From positions 124,001-188,000 of the forward strand of contig NZ_CAMLHC010000013.1 in NCBI RefSeq assembly GCF_946479755.1: 64,000 bases of DNA, read 5' to 3'. Source of the stretch: an uncultured Chitinophaga sp. (lineage in GTDB: Bacteria; Bacteroidota; Bacteroidia; Chitinophagales; Chitinophagaceae). The notes under the pieces are model-generated. The model made no database searches and was not told the origin of the DNA. It worked only from the letters and a program-made list of their open reading frames with translations. Positions 8,595 to 17,500 of this stretch are shown in pieces. The translations under genes were made by a program, and so were the position numbers. The number at the start of each line of letters is the position of its first letter. Positions within the stretch are counted from its first letter, which is position 1.

Positions 8595-9989
8595 TCAGAG
8601 GCTGCTGATCAGCTGTCCGAGGTTATTGTCGGCATAGGCCGCACGGAACAATGCTTTCCAGGCTTCATCGTGAGCCTGTACCAGGTCCGTTTCCGCCCTG
8701 TTGAGCACAAACAGCGCGTTGGTGACTTCGATGATGCTGGTGAGCCCGTGTTTATACAGGGCCATTTTCTGTTTGGCTGCAGCCTGTGCGGCCATCAGTT
8801 GCAGGGGCAGCTCTTTTAGTTTAGCCTGCGCCGTTAGTATATCGGCCTGCGCCTGCTGATACAGGCTTTGCAGGTTGGTCCGCGAAGTTTCCAGTTCCTG
8901 CGCGGCAGCGGCAGATTTCTGTTTTTGCACCGCCATCCTGTCGCGTGTATGTTTCAGGTCCGCCACATTCCAGGTGATGCCCAGTCCGAGCAGGTAATTA
9001 TAGCGGCTGTATCCGAGGCCGCTGAAAAGGTTTTTATCATACACGTCATTGAAGGTGCCGCTGGAACCGCGCATCCATCCGGCCGCCATGAGGTTTACCT
9101 TTGGCAGTTGTTGTTTGCGAACCACCTGTTCCTGTGCCTGCTGGCGCTGGTACAGGGCATGATAGTATTCCAGCAGCGGGTGGGTATTTGCCGGCTGCAG
9201 CGAATCCGGCTGCAGCAGTTGCGGCAGCGCGGCGCCGCTGCCGAATATGGGCAGTACCTGCGCCGTGTCCAGTCCTGTAAAAGCCGCCAGCTCTATACGG
9301 ACCTGGTTGTACCGGTTGGACACTTCGAGAAGACTGAGGCGTGCTTTGGACAGTTCTGCAGCCGCGATGGCGCTGTCCACGCCCGGCTTCAGGCCATGCA
9401 GTACAATGGCGGTCACGGCGCGGGCCATTTCGGCGTTACGCCGGATGTTGTCTGACTGTATCTGCCGTAGTTCGTTTAGCCGTAACAGTTCGAGATAGTC
9501 CCGGATGACGGTTACGGTGAGCTGGTTGGTGGTATTGTTAAGATCGGCTTCATTCACCTGCAGATCCTGGCGGGCGGCCGCTTTTTGCGTGCCGTAGGCG
9601 CCGAAGTTGTAGATCTCCCACTGCATGGAGGCCATGGCGATGTTACCGCTCATGAGGGCGGCGTTGTTATCTGCCCGGATACCGCCGGAGGTGGACGGGA
9701 TCATGCCCATCGTGAAGTAGGAGCCGTAGATACTGTTATCGGTACCGGCATCCACCTGTTCATGCAGGCGGAGCGCCGGATACCAGTTGTGTTTTACGTC
9801 GGTGATATTGGCCTGTCCGGCTTTCACAAGCGCCTGTTTGGCCTTCACGGCAGGATAATGGGTCAGGGCCAGGTCTACGGCCTGCCTGAGCGAAAGGCTG
9901 TCCGCGACCGGGCCGGCGAATAAAGAGGTGAAAGGCAGCAGACATAGCAATAGCCCATACCTCTTTTTCGCGGTCATATGTATACGCAT
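8595..9989 (-). CDS. TolC family outer membrane channel protein
   Basis: The outer-membrane exit duct of the efflux system. The 464-residue protein has an N-terminal signal peptide (LLLCLLPFTSLFA) and two repeated outer-membrane efflux protein domains rich in long Ala/Gln/Leu helices. Asn/Ala-rich stretches are seen near VTVIRDYLELLRLNELRQIQ and at the C-terminus. Met1 (9989) and Met5 (9977) are both possible starts, the second giving a more standard signal peptide. It is the first gene of the operon, 34 bp before the RND gene. A tandem 16-bp repeat lies just upstream and could be regulatory. Confidence 0.93.
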   Translation of the reverse strand: MRIHMTAKKRYGLLLCLLPFTSLFAGPVADSLSLRQAVDLALTHYPAVKAKQALVKAGQANITDVKHNWYPALRLHEQVDAGTDNSIYGSYFTMGMIPSTSGGIRADNNAALMSGNIAMASMQWEIYNFGAYGTQKAAARQDLQVNEADLNNTTNQLTVTVIRDYLELLRLNELRQIQSDNIRRNAEMARAVTAIVLHGLKPGVDSAIAAAELSKARLSLLEVSNRYNQVRIELAAFTGLDTAQVLPIFGSGAALPQLLQPDSLQPANTHPLLEYYHALYQRQQAQEQVVRKQQLPKVNLMAAGWMRGSSGTFNDVYDKNLFSGLGYSRYNYLLGLGITWNVADLKHTRDRMAVQKQKSAAAAQELETSRTNLQSLYQQAQADILTAQAKLKELPLQLMAAQAAAKQKMALYKHGLTSIIEVTNALFVLNRAETDLVQAHDEAWKALFRAAYADNNLGQLISSL

Positions 9990-10023
9990 AACTCGCTGAA
10001 AAGATTAGTAAAAAGATTTATGA

Positions 10024-10055
10024 ATTTTGTGATTTACGGATTTTGTGATTTCGGG
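10024..10055. repeat. Tandem 16-bp repeat upstream of the efflux operon
   Basis: Two adjacent copies (ATTTTGTGATTTACGG, then ATTTTGTGATTTCGGG) differ at only two positions. A partial third copy (AAAGATTTATGAATTTTG) precedes them. The block lies 35-66 bp upstream of the first gene of the efflux operon, a position suited to an operator. It could also be a dispersed AT-rich spacer element, since similar GATTT phrases continue to about 10140. Confidence 0.55.
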
Positions 10056-10120
10056 AAGACGAGCAAGAAGATCCTTTATTAATCTTCGTTTGCTAATCCA
10101 CGACATCAAAAAATCGAAAA

Positions 10121-10486
10121 TCAACAAATCCCAAAATAAAATTTACGTGTGGTTGGCGGGCCTCGCCAGCTTCGGAGGGGAACGGGGACGCTGAGATAGG
10201 GATTGCAGTGATATCCTGTGCGGGTATCATCAACATAAATAAAATAAGGGGGAAGGGAAGCGCAGTAGATGGAACATACCTGGCTATGACTGTCGTTGAT
10301 GCCAACCGGCCGGCGTTTTAACTTCTTGATGGTCGTCTTGTACCGGGGAGTATGTTTCAGCACATACTGCGTGATGCTGAAAGTATGCTGTTGCTGTTGG
10401 GAGCGCACATAACTATCGCTGTGCTCCACTTGCGGAAGCACGCAGACAGTAATGAGTACAAGGAATAGCAGCCTTAGTATTTTCAC
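10121..10486 (-). CDS. Possible small exported protein (doubtful)
   Basis: I do not recognise this. Reading from a GTG at 10486 gives about 121 residues starting with a signal-peptide-like segment (MKILRLLFLVLITVCVLPQ). A basic middle follows (KTTIKKLKRRP), then a Pro/Tyr/Cys-rich end. No ATG start is available. The last 25 codons run into AT-rich repeat-like DNA, which weakens the case. It occupies most of an otherwise empty 590-bp gap between the tolC gene and the 272-residue unknown gene. It may be a genuine short lineage-specific gene or chance. Confidence 0.3.
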   Translation of the reverse strand: MKILRLLFLVLITVCVLPQVEHSDSYVRSQQQQHTFSITQYVLKHTPRYKTTIKKLKRRPVGINDSHSQVCSIYCASLPPYFIYVDDTRTGYHCNPYLSVPVPLRSWRGPPTTRKFYFGIC

Positions 10487-10581
10487 ATCCAACCAACTTA
10501 ATGCCCACTAAGATATTGAATGCGACCGGCTTTTGCCAGACCACTCATCACATTTTAATCACTTTTTAATCCCTGTAAAAA

Positions 10582-11397
10582 TCAGAAAAAGCAGACCAGG
10601 CACAGTTCTTCCATCTTCAGCATTGCGTTGGCGAGGCGGAAATCCTGCATGGGGAAACAGGAGAATGACTGGTATTCGTCCAGCACAGGGCCGATAGCAA
10701 CGATCTTCAGGTCAAAGGCTTCGAGTTGTTCGTTAAAATAGTCCAGCAGTGCTTTTGCAAAATCTTCTGCAGCCAGCATAGCTTCATAGTCTTCCGGTGT
10801 GGGCGCTTCCAGGATGGCGCCGGTACGTACCAGGGGTGACAGTTCATTGAGGGCGAACACGCCTTCGTCAGACAAGGCCCTCCATTCAAAATCCGTGAGG
10901 TTGCCCGTTTGCTGCAATGCTACCTGCAGCTCCTCCCAGATGGCCATCACGTTGGCGGGAACATTTTCCGGGAGGTTATTGATCTGTTCTTCCGCTTCGT
11001 CTTCTTCAAAAATATCAAGGTACAGCTGGGATAATAACTCGCGCGCATTACCCTGTGCCTGCAGTTTATCAAACATTTTCAGTTCGCGCAGCATGGCGTT
11101 CCAGCGCAGCGTCAGTTCTTCCACATCTTCTGCGTCCAGTTCATCCGCTATCATGTGCGCAGCATCGCCCAGTTTGTAATTGTCCAGCCGGCTTTTTTTC
11201 ACTACCAGCTCCGCTCCTTCGAAAGACAGCTCATAAGTGGCGCAGTTCAGAAAGCGCGTACCGATGACTACTTTGTCGGGAAATATTTCGTGTATAACAT
11301 CTTCTTCCGTGTCGATCTGGGAATTGCCGCCCTGTTGGCCGAATTTATTGGTCAGCCAGTTAAAATCCGCCTGTGATATACCTGTTGGCATCATCAT
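10582..11397 (-). CDS. Hypothetical acidic protein (271 aa)
   Basis: I do not recognise a family. Three consecutive ATGs (11397, 11394, 11391) are the only plausible starts; the longer frame would need a TTG. The protein is soluble and strongly acidic, with many Glu/Asp-Leu helices (for example EDEAEEQINNLPENVPANVMAIW and AEDFAKALLDYFNEQLEAFDL). It has no signal peptide or membrane segment. The C-terminus ends LCLVCFF. Divergently, the aldo/keto reductase gene begins 112 bp away. A cytoplasmic role is likely, but no function is proposed. Confidence 0.75.
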   Translation of the reverse strand: MMMPTGISQADFNWLTNKFGQQGGNSQIDTEEDVIHEIFPDKVVIGTRFLNCATYELSFEGAELVVKKSRLDNYKLGDAAHMIADELDAEDVEELTLRWNAMLRELKMFDKLQAQGNARELLSQLYLDIFEEDEAEEQINNLPENVPANVMAIWEELQVALQQTGNLTDFEWRALSDEGVFALNELSPLVRTGAILEAPTPEDYEAMLAAEDFAKALLDYFNEQLEAFDLKIVAIGPVLDEYQSFSCFPMQDFRLANAMLKMEELCLVCFF

Positions 11398-11508
11398 AAA
11401 ATGAAATTGATCACCAAATGTAGTGAAATTAGCTGAGGACACGCGGGTCAATAAAAGTCCTTAATTTTAGAGAAGGAATTCTTTTCGAGCGCTTCAAAAT
11501 TAATCATC

Positions 11509-12462
11509 ATGGAAAAACGGAAACTTGGAAAATCAGGGTTGGAAGCAGCCCCCTTCGCTTTTGGCGGTAATGTGTTTGGCTGGTCTGCGGATGAAAACAC
11601 TTCCTTTCAACTGCTGGATGCCTTTACGGACAACGGGTTCAACCTTATTGATACGGCCGATGTTTATTCCCGCTGGGTACCTGGCAACAAGGGCGGAGAA
11701 TCCGAAACCATTATCGGGAAATGGCTGAAACAAAGCGGCAGGCGCGCCGACGTGCTGATTGCCACCAAAGTGGGCGCCGACATGGGGCAAGGGGTGAATA
11801 CCAGCAAAGCATACATCATCAAGGCGGTGGAAGACTCCCTTCAGCGGCTGCAAACCGACTATATCGATCTTTACCAGACCCACTACGACAATACCGACAC
11901 GCCGGTGGAAGAAACGCTGGAGGCCTATGCCACGCTGATCAAAGCCGGCAAGGTGCGGGCTGTGGGCGCCTCCAACATGAGCGCAGCAAGGCTGGAAGAA
12001 AGCCTGAAAGCCGGTGGTCATAACGGCATGGCGCGCTATGATACGTTCCAGCCGCAATATAATCTTTACGACCGTGCCGGTTTCGAAGCAACGTATATGC
12101 CTCTCTGTGAGCAATACGGACTGGGTGTTGTCAGCTACTACTCACTGGCCAGCGGCTTTCTCAGCGGCAAATACCGCAGTGAGGCAGATATCGCCAAAAG
12201 CAGCGCCCGCGGCCAGAAAGCACTCAGCTACCTCAACGACAAAGGACGGCGTATCCTCGCCGCCCTCGACGCTGTGGCTGCACGGTATAACAGCACGCCG
12301 GCAGGTGTTTCGCTCGCCTGGCTTCTCACCCGCCCCACCATTGCGGCGCCTATTGCCAGCGCTACCAGCGTAGCGCAGCTGCAGGATGTTATCAATGGGA
12401 TCCGGCTGCAGCTGGACGCCGATGCGGTGAAGGCACTGAATGAAGCTTCTGCGGAGGGATAA
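11509..12462 (+). CDS. Aldo/keto reductase
   Basis: A cytoplasmic NADPH-dependent oxidoreductase of the aldo/keto reductase superfamily. The 317 residues contain the catalytic tetrad in its usual context: Asp48 and Tyr53 in LIDTADVYS, Lys87 in VLIATKVG and His125 in LYQTHYDN. A C-terminal cofactor-binding stretch (PIASATSVAQLQDVI) follows. It resembles the YajO/YghZ-like group, but the substrate cannot be deduced. It stands alone, divergent from the acidic unknown protein, and is followed by two terminator hairpins. Confidence 0.94.
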   Translation: MEKRKLGKSGLEAAPFAFGGNVFGWSADENTSFQLLDAFTDNGFNLIDTADVYSRWVPGNKGGESETIIGKWLKQSGRRADVLIATKVGADMGQGVNTSKAYIIKAVEDSLQRLQTDYIDLYQTHYDNTDTPVEETLEAYATLIKAGKVRAVGASNMSAARLEESLKAGGHNGMARYDTFQPQYNLYDRAGFEATYMPLCEQYGLGVVSYYSLASGFLSGKYRSEADIAKSSARGQKALSYLNDKGRRILAALDAVAARYNSTPAGVSLAWLLTRPTIAAPIASATSVAQLQDVINGIRLQLDADAVKALNEASAEG

Positions 12463-12492
12463 CTATATTCAATCAGCCCATCATCCATCATC

Positions 12493-12510
12493 CCGGGGCT
12501 TACACCCCGG
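12493..12510 (+). terminator. Intrinsic terminator of the aldo/keto reductase gene
   Basis: A GC-rich hairpin (arms CCGGGG and CCCCGG, loop CTTACA) 30 bp after the stop, followed within a few bases by a run of six Ts. Confidence 0.75.
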
Positions 12511-12526
12511 CAAAGATTTTTTAATG

Positions 12527-12555
12527 AAGAAGCCGGCTATATAAGCCGGCTTCTT
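12527..12555. terminator. Bidirectional terminator between convergent genes
   Basis: A perfect 12-bp stem (arms AAGAAGCCGGCT and AGCCGGCTTCTT) with a 5-base loop, followed by TTTGTTT on the plus strand. It lies between the aldo/keto reductase gene and the convergent outer-membrane barrel gene, so it can serve both. Confidence 0.85.
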
Positions 12556-12626
12556 TGTTTATCATTTGGGTGACGGACCGTTATATTGCTCTTCGCTTAT
12601 CAGGCGAACCAGCACCATCATGGCCA

Positions 12627-13652
12627 TCATAGTTTTATTTTGATGCCTGCGTTGGCGCCCAACCCACCGATATTGATATACGATTTGAGATCGTTGGACG
12701 GTTCGTTGTCATTGCGGTAAAACACTTTACTGCCGATCTGGTTGACCGGTGTGTTGGAGTTTTTATCCAGTGTGGTCACATATTTCGTATTTTTTTCCGC
12801 CATGCTCAGGTCGCCGAGGCCACGGGTGGGCTGTGTGGGCAATGGCGCCACCACTGCGCCGGTAGAGGCATTGACGATATTATTGGTTTGTTCGAAGGCA
12901 GTGACTTCTTTTTCCTTGCTTCTTACCGGCACATTGCGGTATTCTCCTTCAACGAAGATATCGATGCGGGGACTTACGTAAAAGGATACACCGATAGCCC
13001 CCTGAAAGCCGATAGTGATGTTAGGTTTTACTTCTTCCTTGCGGTGGATCACGGTGTGGACCATGGTACCGGGCGGAATGCCGGCCGGGCTGGTCAGCTG
13101 GTCCACATCGGTATCAATGTACAGGCGGCCCCAGAGCGGCAACACCATGCCTACACGCACATAGGGGTTCACTTTTTCGAAGCCGGGGTTCAGCACGAGG
13201 GCCGGTGCGAAGTCGACCGCATTTACATATCCCCGCGACTCCACACTGGTCAGTTGTTTACCGCTGCCTGCCATGGTGGTGAGATTTTTCGTCATCAGGT
13301 TTTTACGGCTGCGGTAGTAATTGAAAGAGGCCTCTACAGCCATGTATTTATTGATATTGTATCCCACAGCGATACCGCCTCTCGCGCCTTCACCGTATGA
13401 GCCTGTAAGCACTTTACGGCTGATGGTGTCCAGCGGATTAGGACGCGTGGGATTGTATTCAGTATGCAGGTCCTGAGGTGGAAATGGGCCAACATTCGGG
13501 AACTGTCCCGGGAAAACACTAAAGAAGTAACCACCCGTTACTTTAAGATAAAACTTGGATGGAGAAGCAGCACTGGAATGGTCCTGGGCCCGGACGTTTC
13601 CTGCGAGTGCCAACGCCAGCATAGTGGCTGAAAACAGGTGCACTTTTTTCAT
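12627..13652 (-). CDS. Outer membrane beta-barrel protein
   Basis: A 341-residue protein starting at MKKVHLFSATMLALALAGNVRAQ, a clear signal peptide. The 22 codons upstream in frame are not needed. The mature part alternates short amphipathic strands with Gly/Asn/Pro loops (GGIAVGYNINKYMAVEASFNYY, NPYVRVGMVLPLWGRLYIDTDV, ITIGFQGAIGVSFYVSPRIDIFVEGEY) and ends in a strand closing with ...NAGIKIKL. This is the OmpA/OmpW-like small-barrel pattern of Bacteroidota. It lies 83 bp after a second outer-membrane barrel gene on the same strand. Function is unknown. Confidence 0.85.
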   Translation of the reverse strand: MKKVHLFSATMLALALAGNVRAQDHSSAASPSKFYLKVTGGYFFSVFPGQFPNVGPFPPQDLHTEYNPTRPNPLDTISRKVLTGSYGEGARGGIAVGYNINKYMAVEASFNYYRSRKNLMTKNLTTMAGSGKQLTSVESRGYVNAVDFAPALVLNPGFEKVNPYVRVGMVLPLWGRLYIDTDVDQLTSPAGIPPGTMVHTVIHRKEEVKPNITIGFQGAIGVSFYVSPRIDIFVEGEYRNVPVRSKEKEVTAFEQTNNIVNASTGAVVAPLPTQPTRGLGDLSMAEKNTKYVTTLDKNSNTPVNQIGSKVFYRNDNEPSNDLKSYINIGGLGANAGIKIKL

Positions 13653-13735
13653 AAACAGTGGTTTTGGTGAGATGGTTTCGTCGTTATCGGAAGTTAACGA
13701 TTTGTTATCAAATAACAATCAGCTCACCAACTTGT

Positions 13736-14914
13736 TTAGAAAGCTTCTGCCAGCGACAGGTATAATCCTTTTTGCCTGCTTTCACCGCTGCGTTGCTCAC
13801 CAACGGCATAGTCTATACGAATTGTCAGCTTGGCATTTTCGTCGTAGAAGTAGCGGATACCTCCGCCAAAGCTGGGCTTAAAGCCATTGAGCGCAAAATT
13901 GTGGTTGTTGAACACGGAGCCTGCGCCGGCAAAGGCAGCCAGTGCAAATTTCGGCCGGATGTCCACAAACCATATCTTAATATGCATTTTGGGATCGATG
14001 AGGTAACGGTATTCCGCCTGCCCTGCCAGGTAGTTCTGGTCGCGGTAACGGCCGGTGTAGTAGCCGCGCATCATATTGTCATTCCCCATTTCGGGCAACA
14101 GGTAAAAAGGCAGCTTGTCACCCTGCAGGCTGTTGAACACGCCATTCAGGCCGATGGTGCTTTTGGGCGAGAGCGCAATAAAGTGGGAGCCCTGCGCTTC
14201 CAGCTTAAACAAAGGTTCTGAGCTGATGAATGCCGGCGCATAGGAAGCATTTAACCGCAGCCACCAGCCTTTGCGGGTATAGTTCTGGTTATCGCGGTTA
14301 TCGAAAATACCGGTGAGGCCGATGAAGGTCACATGACCTCCCTCCTTGCCCACCAAAGACATAGTGTTGTAAATACCTTTATCGTCCTTGCTGCTGTACG
14401 AATCATTCTGATATAACAGGGAGGCGCCGGCGTAGAAATGGCCGGTAATGCGGCGTTCTGCCTCCAGCTGCGCCTTGTAGCGGGTATTGTTTAACAGGGA
14501 GCGGTCATCATGACGGGTTTCATTACCGATACCGAAGAAATACAGCGGGAAGTTATGATAGCGCAGATTGCCTTTATAATGCCAGGTATTGCTCCTGGTC
14601 CAGATATTGGCTTTCAGGTCAATTTTAAACTGGCTTTCGGTGGTAACGGCCGGTATCAGGTTGAGCGTAGAGTTACGCGTTGTGATGTCCGGGTTCTTAT
14701 TGTCAGTATAAAAAGAATACAACATGGCGGCACCTATTTCCAGTCCTTTTTCCTGGGAATAGCCCAGTACCGGCAGCGGGAAAAAGCTGCGCTTCCGGAA
14801 GGCAAGGCTGTCTTCCTGAGGAGGGGTATTACCGTTAGCAAGTGTATCCTGCTGCGCCTGGGTACCTATGGCCAATGAAACGAACAACGCCGTGATAGTA
14901 AGTGCTTTATACAT
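13736..14914 (-). CDS. BamA/TamA (Omp85 surface-antigen D15-like) family outer membrane protein
   Basis: A 392-residue outer-membrane protein with a signal peptide (MYKALTITALFVSLAIGTQAQ). It is a 16-strand Omp85-type barrel without visible POTRA domains. Supporting signs are the strand series with GLTGIFDNRDNQNYTRKGWWLRLNASYAP, GDKLPFYLLPEMGNDNMMRGYYTGRYRDQNYLAGQAEYRY and the closing strand KLTIRIDYAVGEQ. The MRGY phrase corresponds to the conserved VRGY/F motif of the L6 loop. Short, POTRA-less members of this superfamily are common in Bacteroidota and their role is unclear. Confidence 0.85.
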   Translation of the reverse strand: MYKALTITALFVSLAIGTQAQQDTLANGNTPPQEDSLAFRKRSFFPLPVLGYSQEKGLEIGAAMLYSFYTDNKNPDITTRNSTLNLIPAVTTESQFKIDLKANIWTRSNTWHYKGNLRYHNFPLYFFGIGNETRHDDRSLLNNTRYKAQLEAERRITGHFYAGASLLYQNDSYSSKDDKGIYNTMSLVGKEGGHVTFIGLTGIFDNRDNQNYTRKGWWLRLNASYAPAFISSEPLFKLEAQGSHFIALSPKSTIGLNGVFNSLQGDKLPFYLLPEMGNDNMMRGYYTGRYRDQNYLAGQAEYRYLIDPKMHIKIWFVDIRPKFALAAFAGAGSVFNNHNFALNGFKPSFGGGIRYFYDENAKLTIRIDYAVGEQRSGESRQKGLYLSLAEAF

Positions 14915-14939
14915 GGGCGCAAATGTACACCATTATCGA

Positions 14940-15221
14940 TTACGAATGGCGGTCGGAATGGCCCAGTTGTTTATCAGGGGCTACCAGGTCCCGCACCAGC
15001 TGCTTCAGGAATTTTATTTCCGGGAAATGACCGGCCTCTTTCCGGTCAAATACCTGCTGATCATTCAGAAAGATGGTATAGGTGCCGGCGGTTTCGCTGG
15101 GCCGCAGGGTCACCCCTCCCAGTTCAGCCGTGAACGTGGTCAGCAGCTCCTGCGCCATATACGCCGCGCGGAGGAGCCAGCCGCACTTCGGGCAATATTC
15201 AATAGTAATAACAGGTTTCAT
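14940..15221 (-). CDS. SelT/SelW/SelH family thioredoxin-like protein (Cys form)
   Basis: A 93-residue protein with a CxxC redox motif near its start (Cys10 and Cys13 in EYCPKCGWLLRAAYMAQELL). This is the layout of the Rdx/SelW family, here with Cys rather than selenocysteine. The rest fits the thioredoxin-like fold of that family (GTYTIFLNDQQVFDRKEAGHFPEIKFLKQLVRDL). The family is thought to act in redox control, but the partner is unknown. It is a lone gene, 25 bp upstream of the Omp85-like gene on the same strand. Confidence 0.9.
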   Translation of the reverse strand: MKPVITIEYCPKCGWLLRAAYMAQELLTTFTAELGGVTLRPSETAGTYTIFLNDQQVFDRKEAGHFPEIKFLKQLVRDLVAPDKQLGHSDRHS

Positions 15222-15384
15222 GCTAATTAACTGATGTTTAAGATTTTAAGCTATCTGACCGGCTCGACAAGTTTATCCGTCACCGGTAGTGGCGCTTCTG
15301 CCCTGAAAGATACAACTGTATTCGGATTTCAGGGAGCATAACACAAAAATCACACGTCCGGCGCCACAATTTATTGCCCGTTCT

Positions 15385-15415
15385 TTTGAATCGTCCGGCT
15401 TTATCTTTATTTTTA
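15385..15415 (+). promoter_or_regulatory. Bacteroidota-type promoter for the TPR histidine kinase
   Basis: TTTG at 15385-15388, a 19-base spacer, then TATTTTTA at 15408-15415. This matches the Bacteroidota -33/-7 consensus (TTTG and TAnnTTTG) with one mismatch at the last base. It lies 64 bp upstream of the ATG at 15479. Confidence 0.6.
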
Positions 15416-15478
15416 TGCCATAATTAAAGCGTACGTCCCCGAATCGCTCTACTATGTCACAGCCAACAACAATACCTT

Positions 15479-17500
15479 ATGCTGCCGGCCATACCTTTGA
15501 AAAAATGTATTTTTATTCCACTATGTTTACTGCTGCTGTCTCCTTCTACCAGAGCGCAACAAAGCGGAATAGACAGCCTGCAGCTCAACCTTAATGCGCA
15601 CACACAGCGGGATTCTGTCAGAGTGGACCTGTTGAACCAACTGTCACGCCTATACTTTACCAAAGATGCGGGCATTGCCGCGCGTATGGGTGAAGAAGCC
15701 CTCGATATCAGTAACGAGCTGGGTTATGTGAAAGGGAAGATATGGGCTACCCGCAACCTCGCCCTCGTGGAAAACACCAAAGGCAACCTGGACAAACAAC
15801 TGCAACTGACGCTGACCGCCCTGAAGCTGGCGGAGGCGCAGGGAGAGCCGCGTACTCTCGGCATCCTGAACAACGACGTGGGCAACATCTTCACAGAGCA
15901 GAACAGTCCGAGGGACGCATTGATTTATCTGCAGAAATCCCTCCAGATAAAAGAACAGCTCAAGGAAATCCCCGAAATCAGCAAAACCCTTAACAATATA
16001 GGCTCTGCCTATATAGCCCTGAAACAAACCGATTCCGCCCTACTGTATTTAACCAGGTCCGAGAAGCTTAAAATATCACTGCGCGATGAGCGCGGGCTGG
16101 CCTACACCTATGAGAACATGGGCATTGTGGCCATGCTGGAGCACCGGTATGAGACCGCCCTGCGGTACCATCAGCTGTCGGCCCGGTATTACAAGGATAC
16201 CGACAACCAGCCTGGCATCACCAAAGCCAGCCTGAACCTGGCGGAGGTGCAGACGCTGCTGGGCGACCTGAAAAGCGCGGAGAAAAACCTGGATACCGCC
16301 AAAGCCATTAACGACAAGCTGGGCAACTTCAAAAACGAGATGATCTATTATAAGATCCGCTCCAAGCTTGACTCAGCGCGGCACGATTATGCATCCGCGC
16401 TGAAACACTATCAGGCTTTCAGCGAACGTAACATCGATTATTTCAACATCGAGAAGAGCCGGCAGATCAGCCGCTCCGCCACTAAATACGAGGCAGAGAA
16501 AAAGCAGCGGGAAAATGTGATGCTCAAAAAGGAGCAACAGCTGCACCTGGCCACCATCCAGCAACAGCGTGTGCTGGTACTGTCCGGCGCCGCCCTGTTC
16601 CTCGCACTGTTGCTGATCACCGCCATGGTGTACCGGCTGTACAAACATCAGCAGGAGCTGTACCAGCAGCTGAACAGCAAGAACCAGGAGGTGTCCCTGC
16701 AGAACCGTATCATCCTGGAACAGAACGCCACCCTGGAAAACCTCAACCAGGTAAAGGATAAAATATTCTCCGTGATATCCCACGACCTGCGGTCGCCGCT
16801 GGCCATCCTGGAAGGACTGCTGTTCCTGCTGAAAGATGACAAGATAGATGCCCGGCAGTTCAGCTTCTACACCGATGAATTATGGCGTGATGTGAAAAAC
16901 ACCGCCTATATGATGGATAATATGCTGCAGTGGGCCAGCAACCAGATGAAAGGCATCAGTGTAAAAGCAGATGATTTTGACCTCACGCTGCTGCTCAACC
17001 AGGAGTTTGAGCTGTTGCAGACCATGGCGCGGCAGAAAGACGTGAAGCTCTCCCATGAACTGAAAGGCGCTATCCTCGTATATGCTGATCCGGACATGAT
17101 CCGGCTGGTACTGCGCAACCTGATCAACAACGCCATCAAGTTTACCCCCGGCGGCGGGGAAATTGTGCTCCTGGCGCAACTGGAAAAGGGAGAAGCGCGG
17201 GTGTCCGTAAAAGATAACGGCACCGGTATCCCCGCAGAAGACCAGCACCGTATTTTCTCCAATATTTATTACTCCACCACCGGTACCCGGAATGAAAAGG
17301 GCTGTGGTCTGGGGCTGCACCTGTCCAAGGATTTTGTGGAGCGCAACCACGGTCATATCTGGTTCGAAAGCAAACCGGGAGAAGGCAGCTGCTTCAGTTT
17401 CACCGTCCCTCTTTCCGATGAACAGGACATTAACGCCCGCGGCTATACGGTCGTATTGCAGGACAACCCTGTCAGCGGCATGAGTGTACTGCGGCGGTAG
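15479..17500 (+). CDS. Sensor histidine kinase with periplasmic TPR repeats
   Basis: A membrane-bound sensor kinase of 673 residues. Its domains in order: a signal peptide (CIFIPLCLLLLSPSTRA), a periplasmic array of TPR-like helices (about 40-330; repeated phrases such as ILNNDVGNIFTEQNSPRDALIYLQKSLQIKEQL), one membrane segment (about 365-385), a coiled coil, HisKA with phospho-accepting His435 in ISHDLRSPLAILEG, and a HATPase_c domain with an N box (RNLINNAIKF) and G boxes (DNGTGIP, GCGLGLHLSK). No response regulator is adjacent, so it is an orphan. Its stop abuts the convergent Lrp gene directly. Confidence 0.93.
   Translation: MLPAIPLKKCIFIPLCLLLLSPSTRAQQSGIDSLQLNLNAHTQRDSVRVDLLNQLSRLYFTKDAGIAARMGEEALDISNELGYVKGKIWATRNLALVENTKGNLDKQLQLTLTALKLAEAQGEPRTLGILNNDVGNIFTEQNSPRDALIYLQKSLQIKEQLKEIPEISKTLNNIGSAYIALKQTDSALLYLTRSEKLKISLRDERGLAYTYENMGIVAMLEHRYETALRYHQLSARYYKDTDNQPGITKASLNLAEVQTLLGDLKSAEKNLDTAKAINDKLGNFKNEMIYYKIRSKLDSARHDYASALKHYQAFSERNIDYFNIEKSRQISRSATKYEAEKKQRENVMLKKEQQLHLATIQQQRVLVLSGAALFLALLLITAMVYRLYKHQQELYQQLNSKNQEVSLQNRIILEQNATLENLNQVKDKIFSVISHDLRSPLAILEGLLFLLKDDKIDARQFSFYTDELWRDVKNTAYMMDNMLQWASNQMKGISVKADDFDLTLLLNQEFELLQTMARQKDVKLSHELKGAILVYADPDMIRLVLRNLINNAIKFTPGGGEIVLLAQLEKGEARVSVKDNGTGIPAEDQHRIFSNIYYSTTGTRNEKGCGLGLHLSKDFVERNHGHIWFESKPGEGSCFSFTVPLSDEQDINARGYTVVLQDNPVSGMSVLRR

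Noticed and set aside
13653..13718. Upstream extension of the outer-membrane barrel protein (22 codons)
   Set aside because: The extension is hydrophilic and would bury the signal peptide; the ATG at 13652 gives a standard signal sequence.
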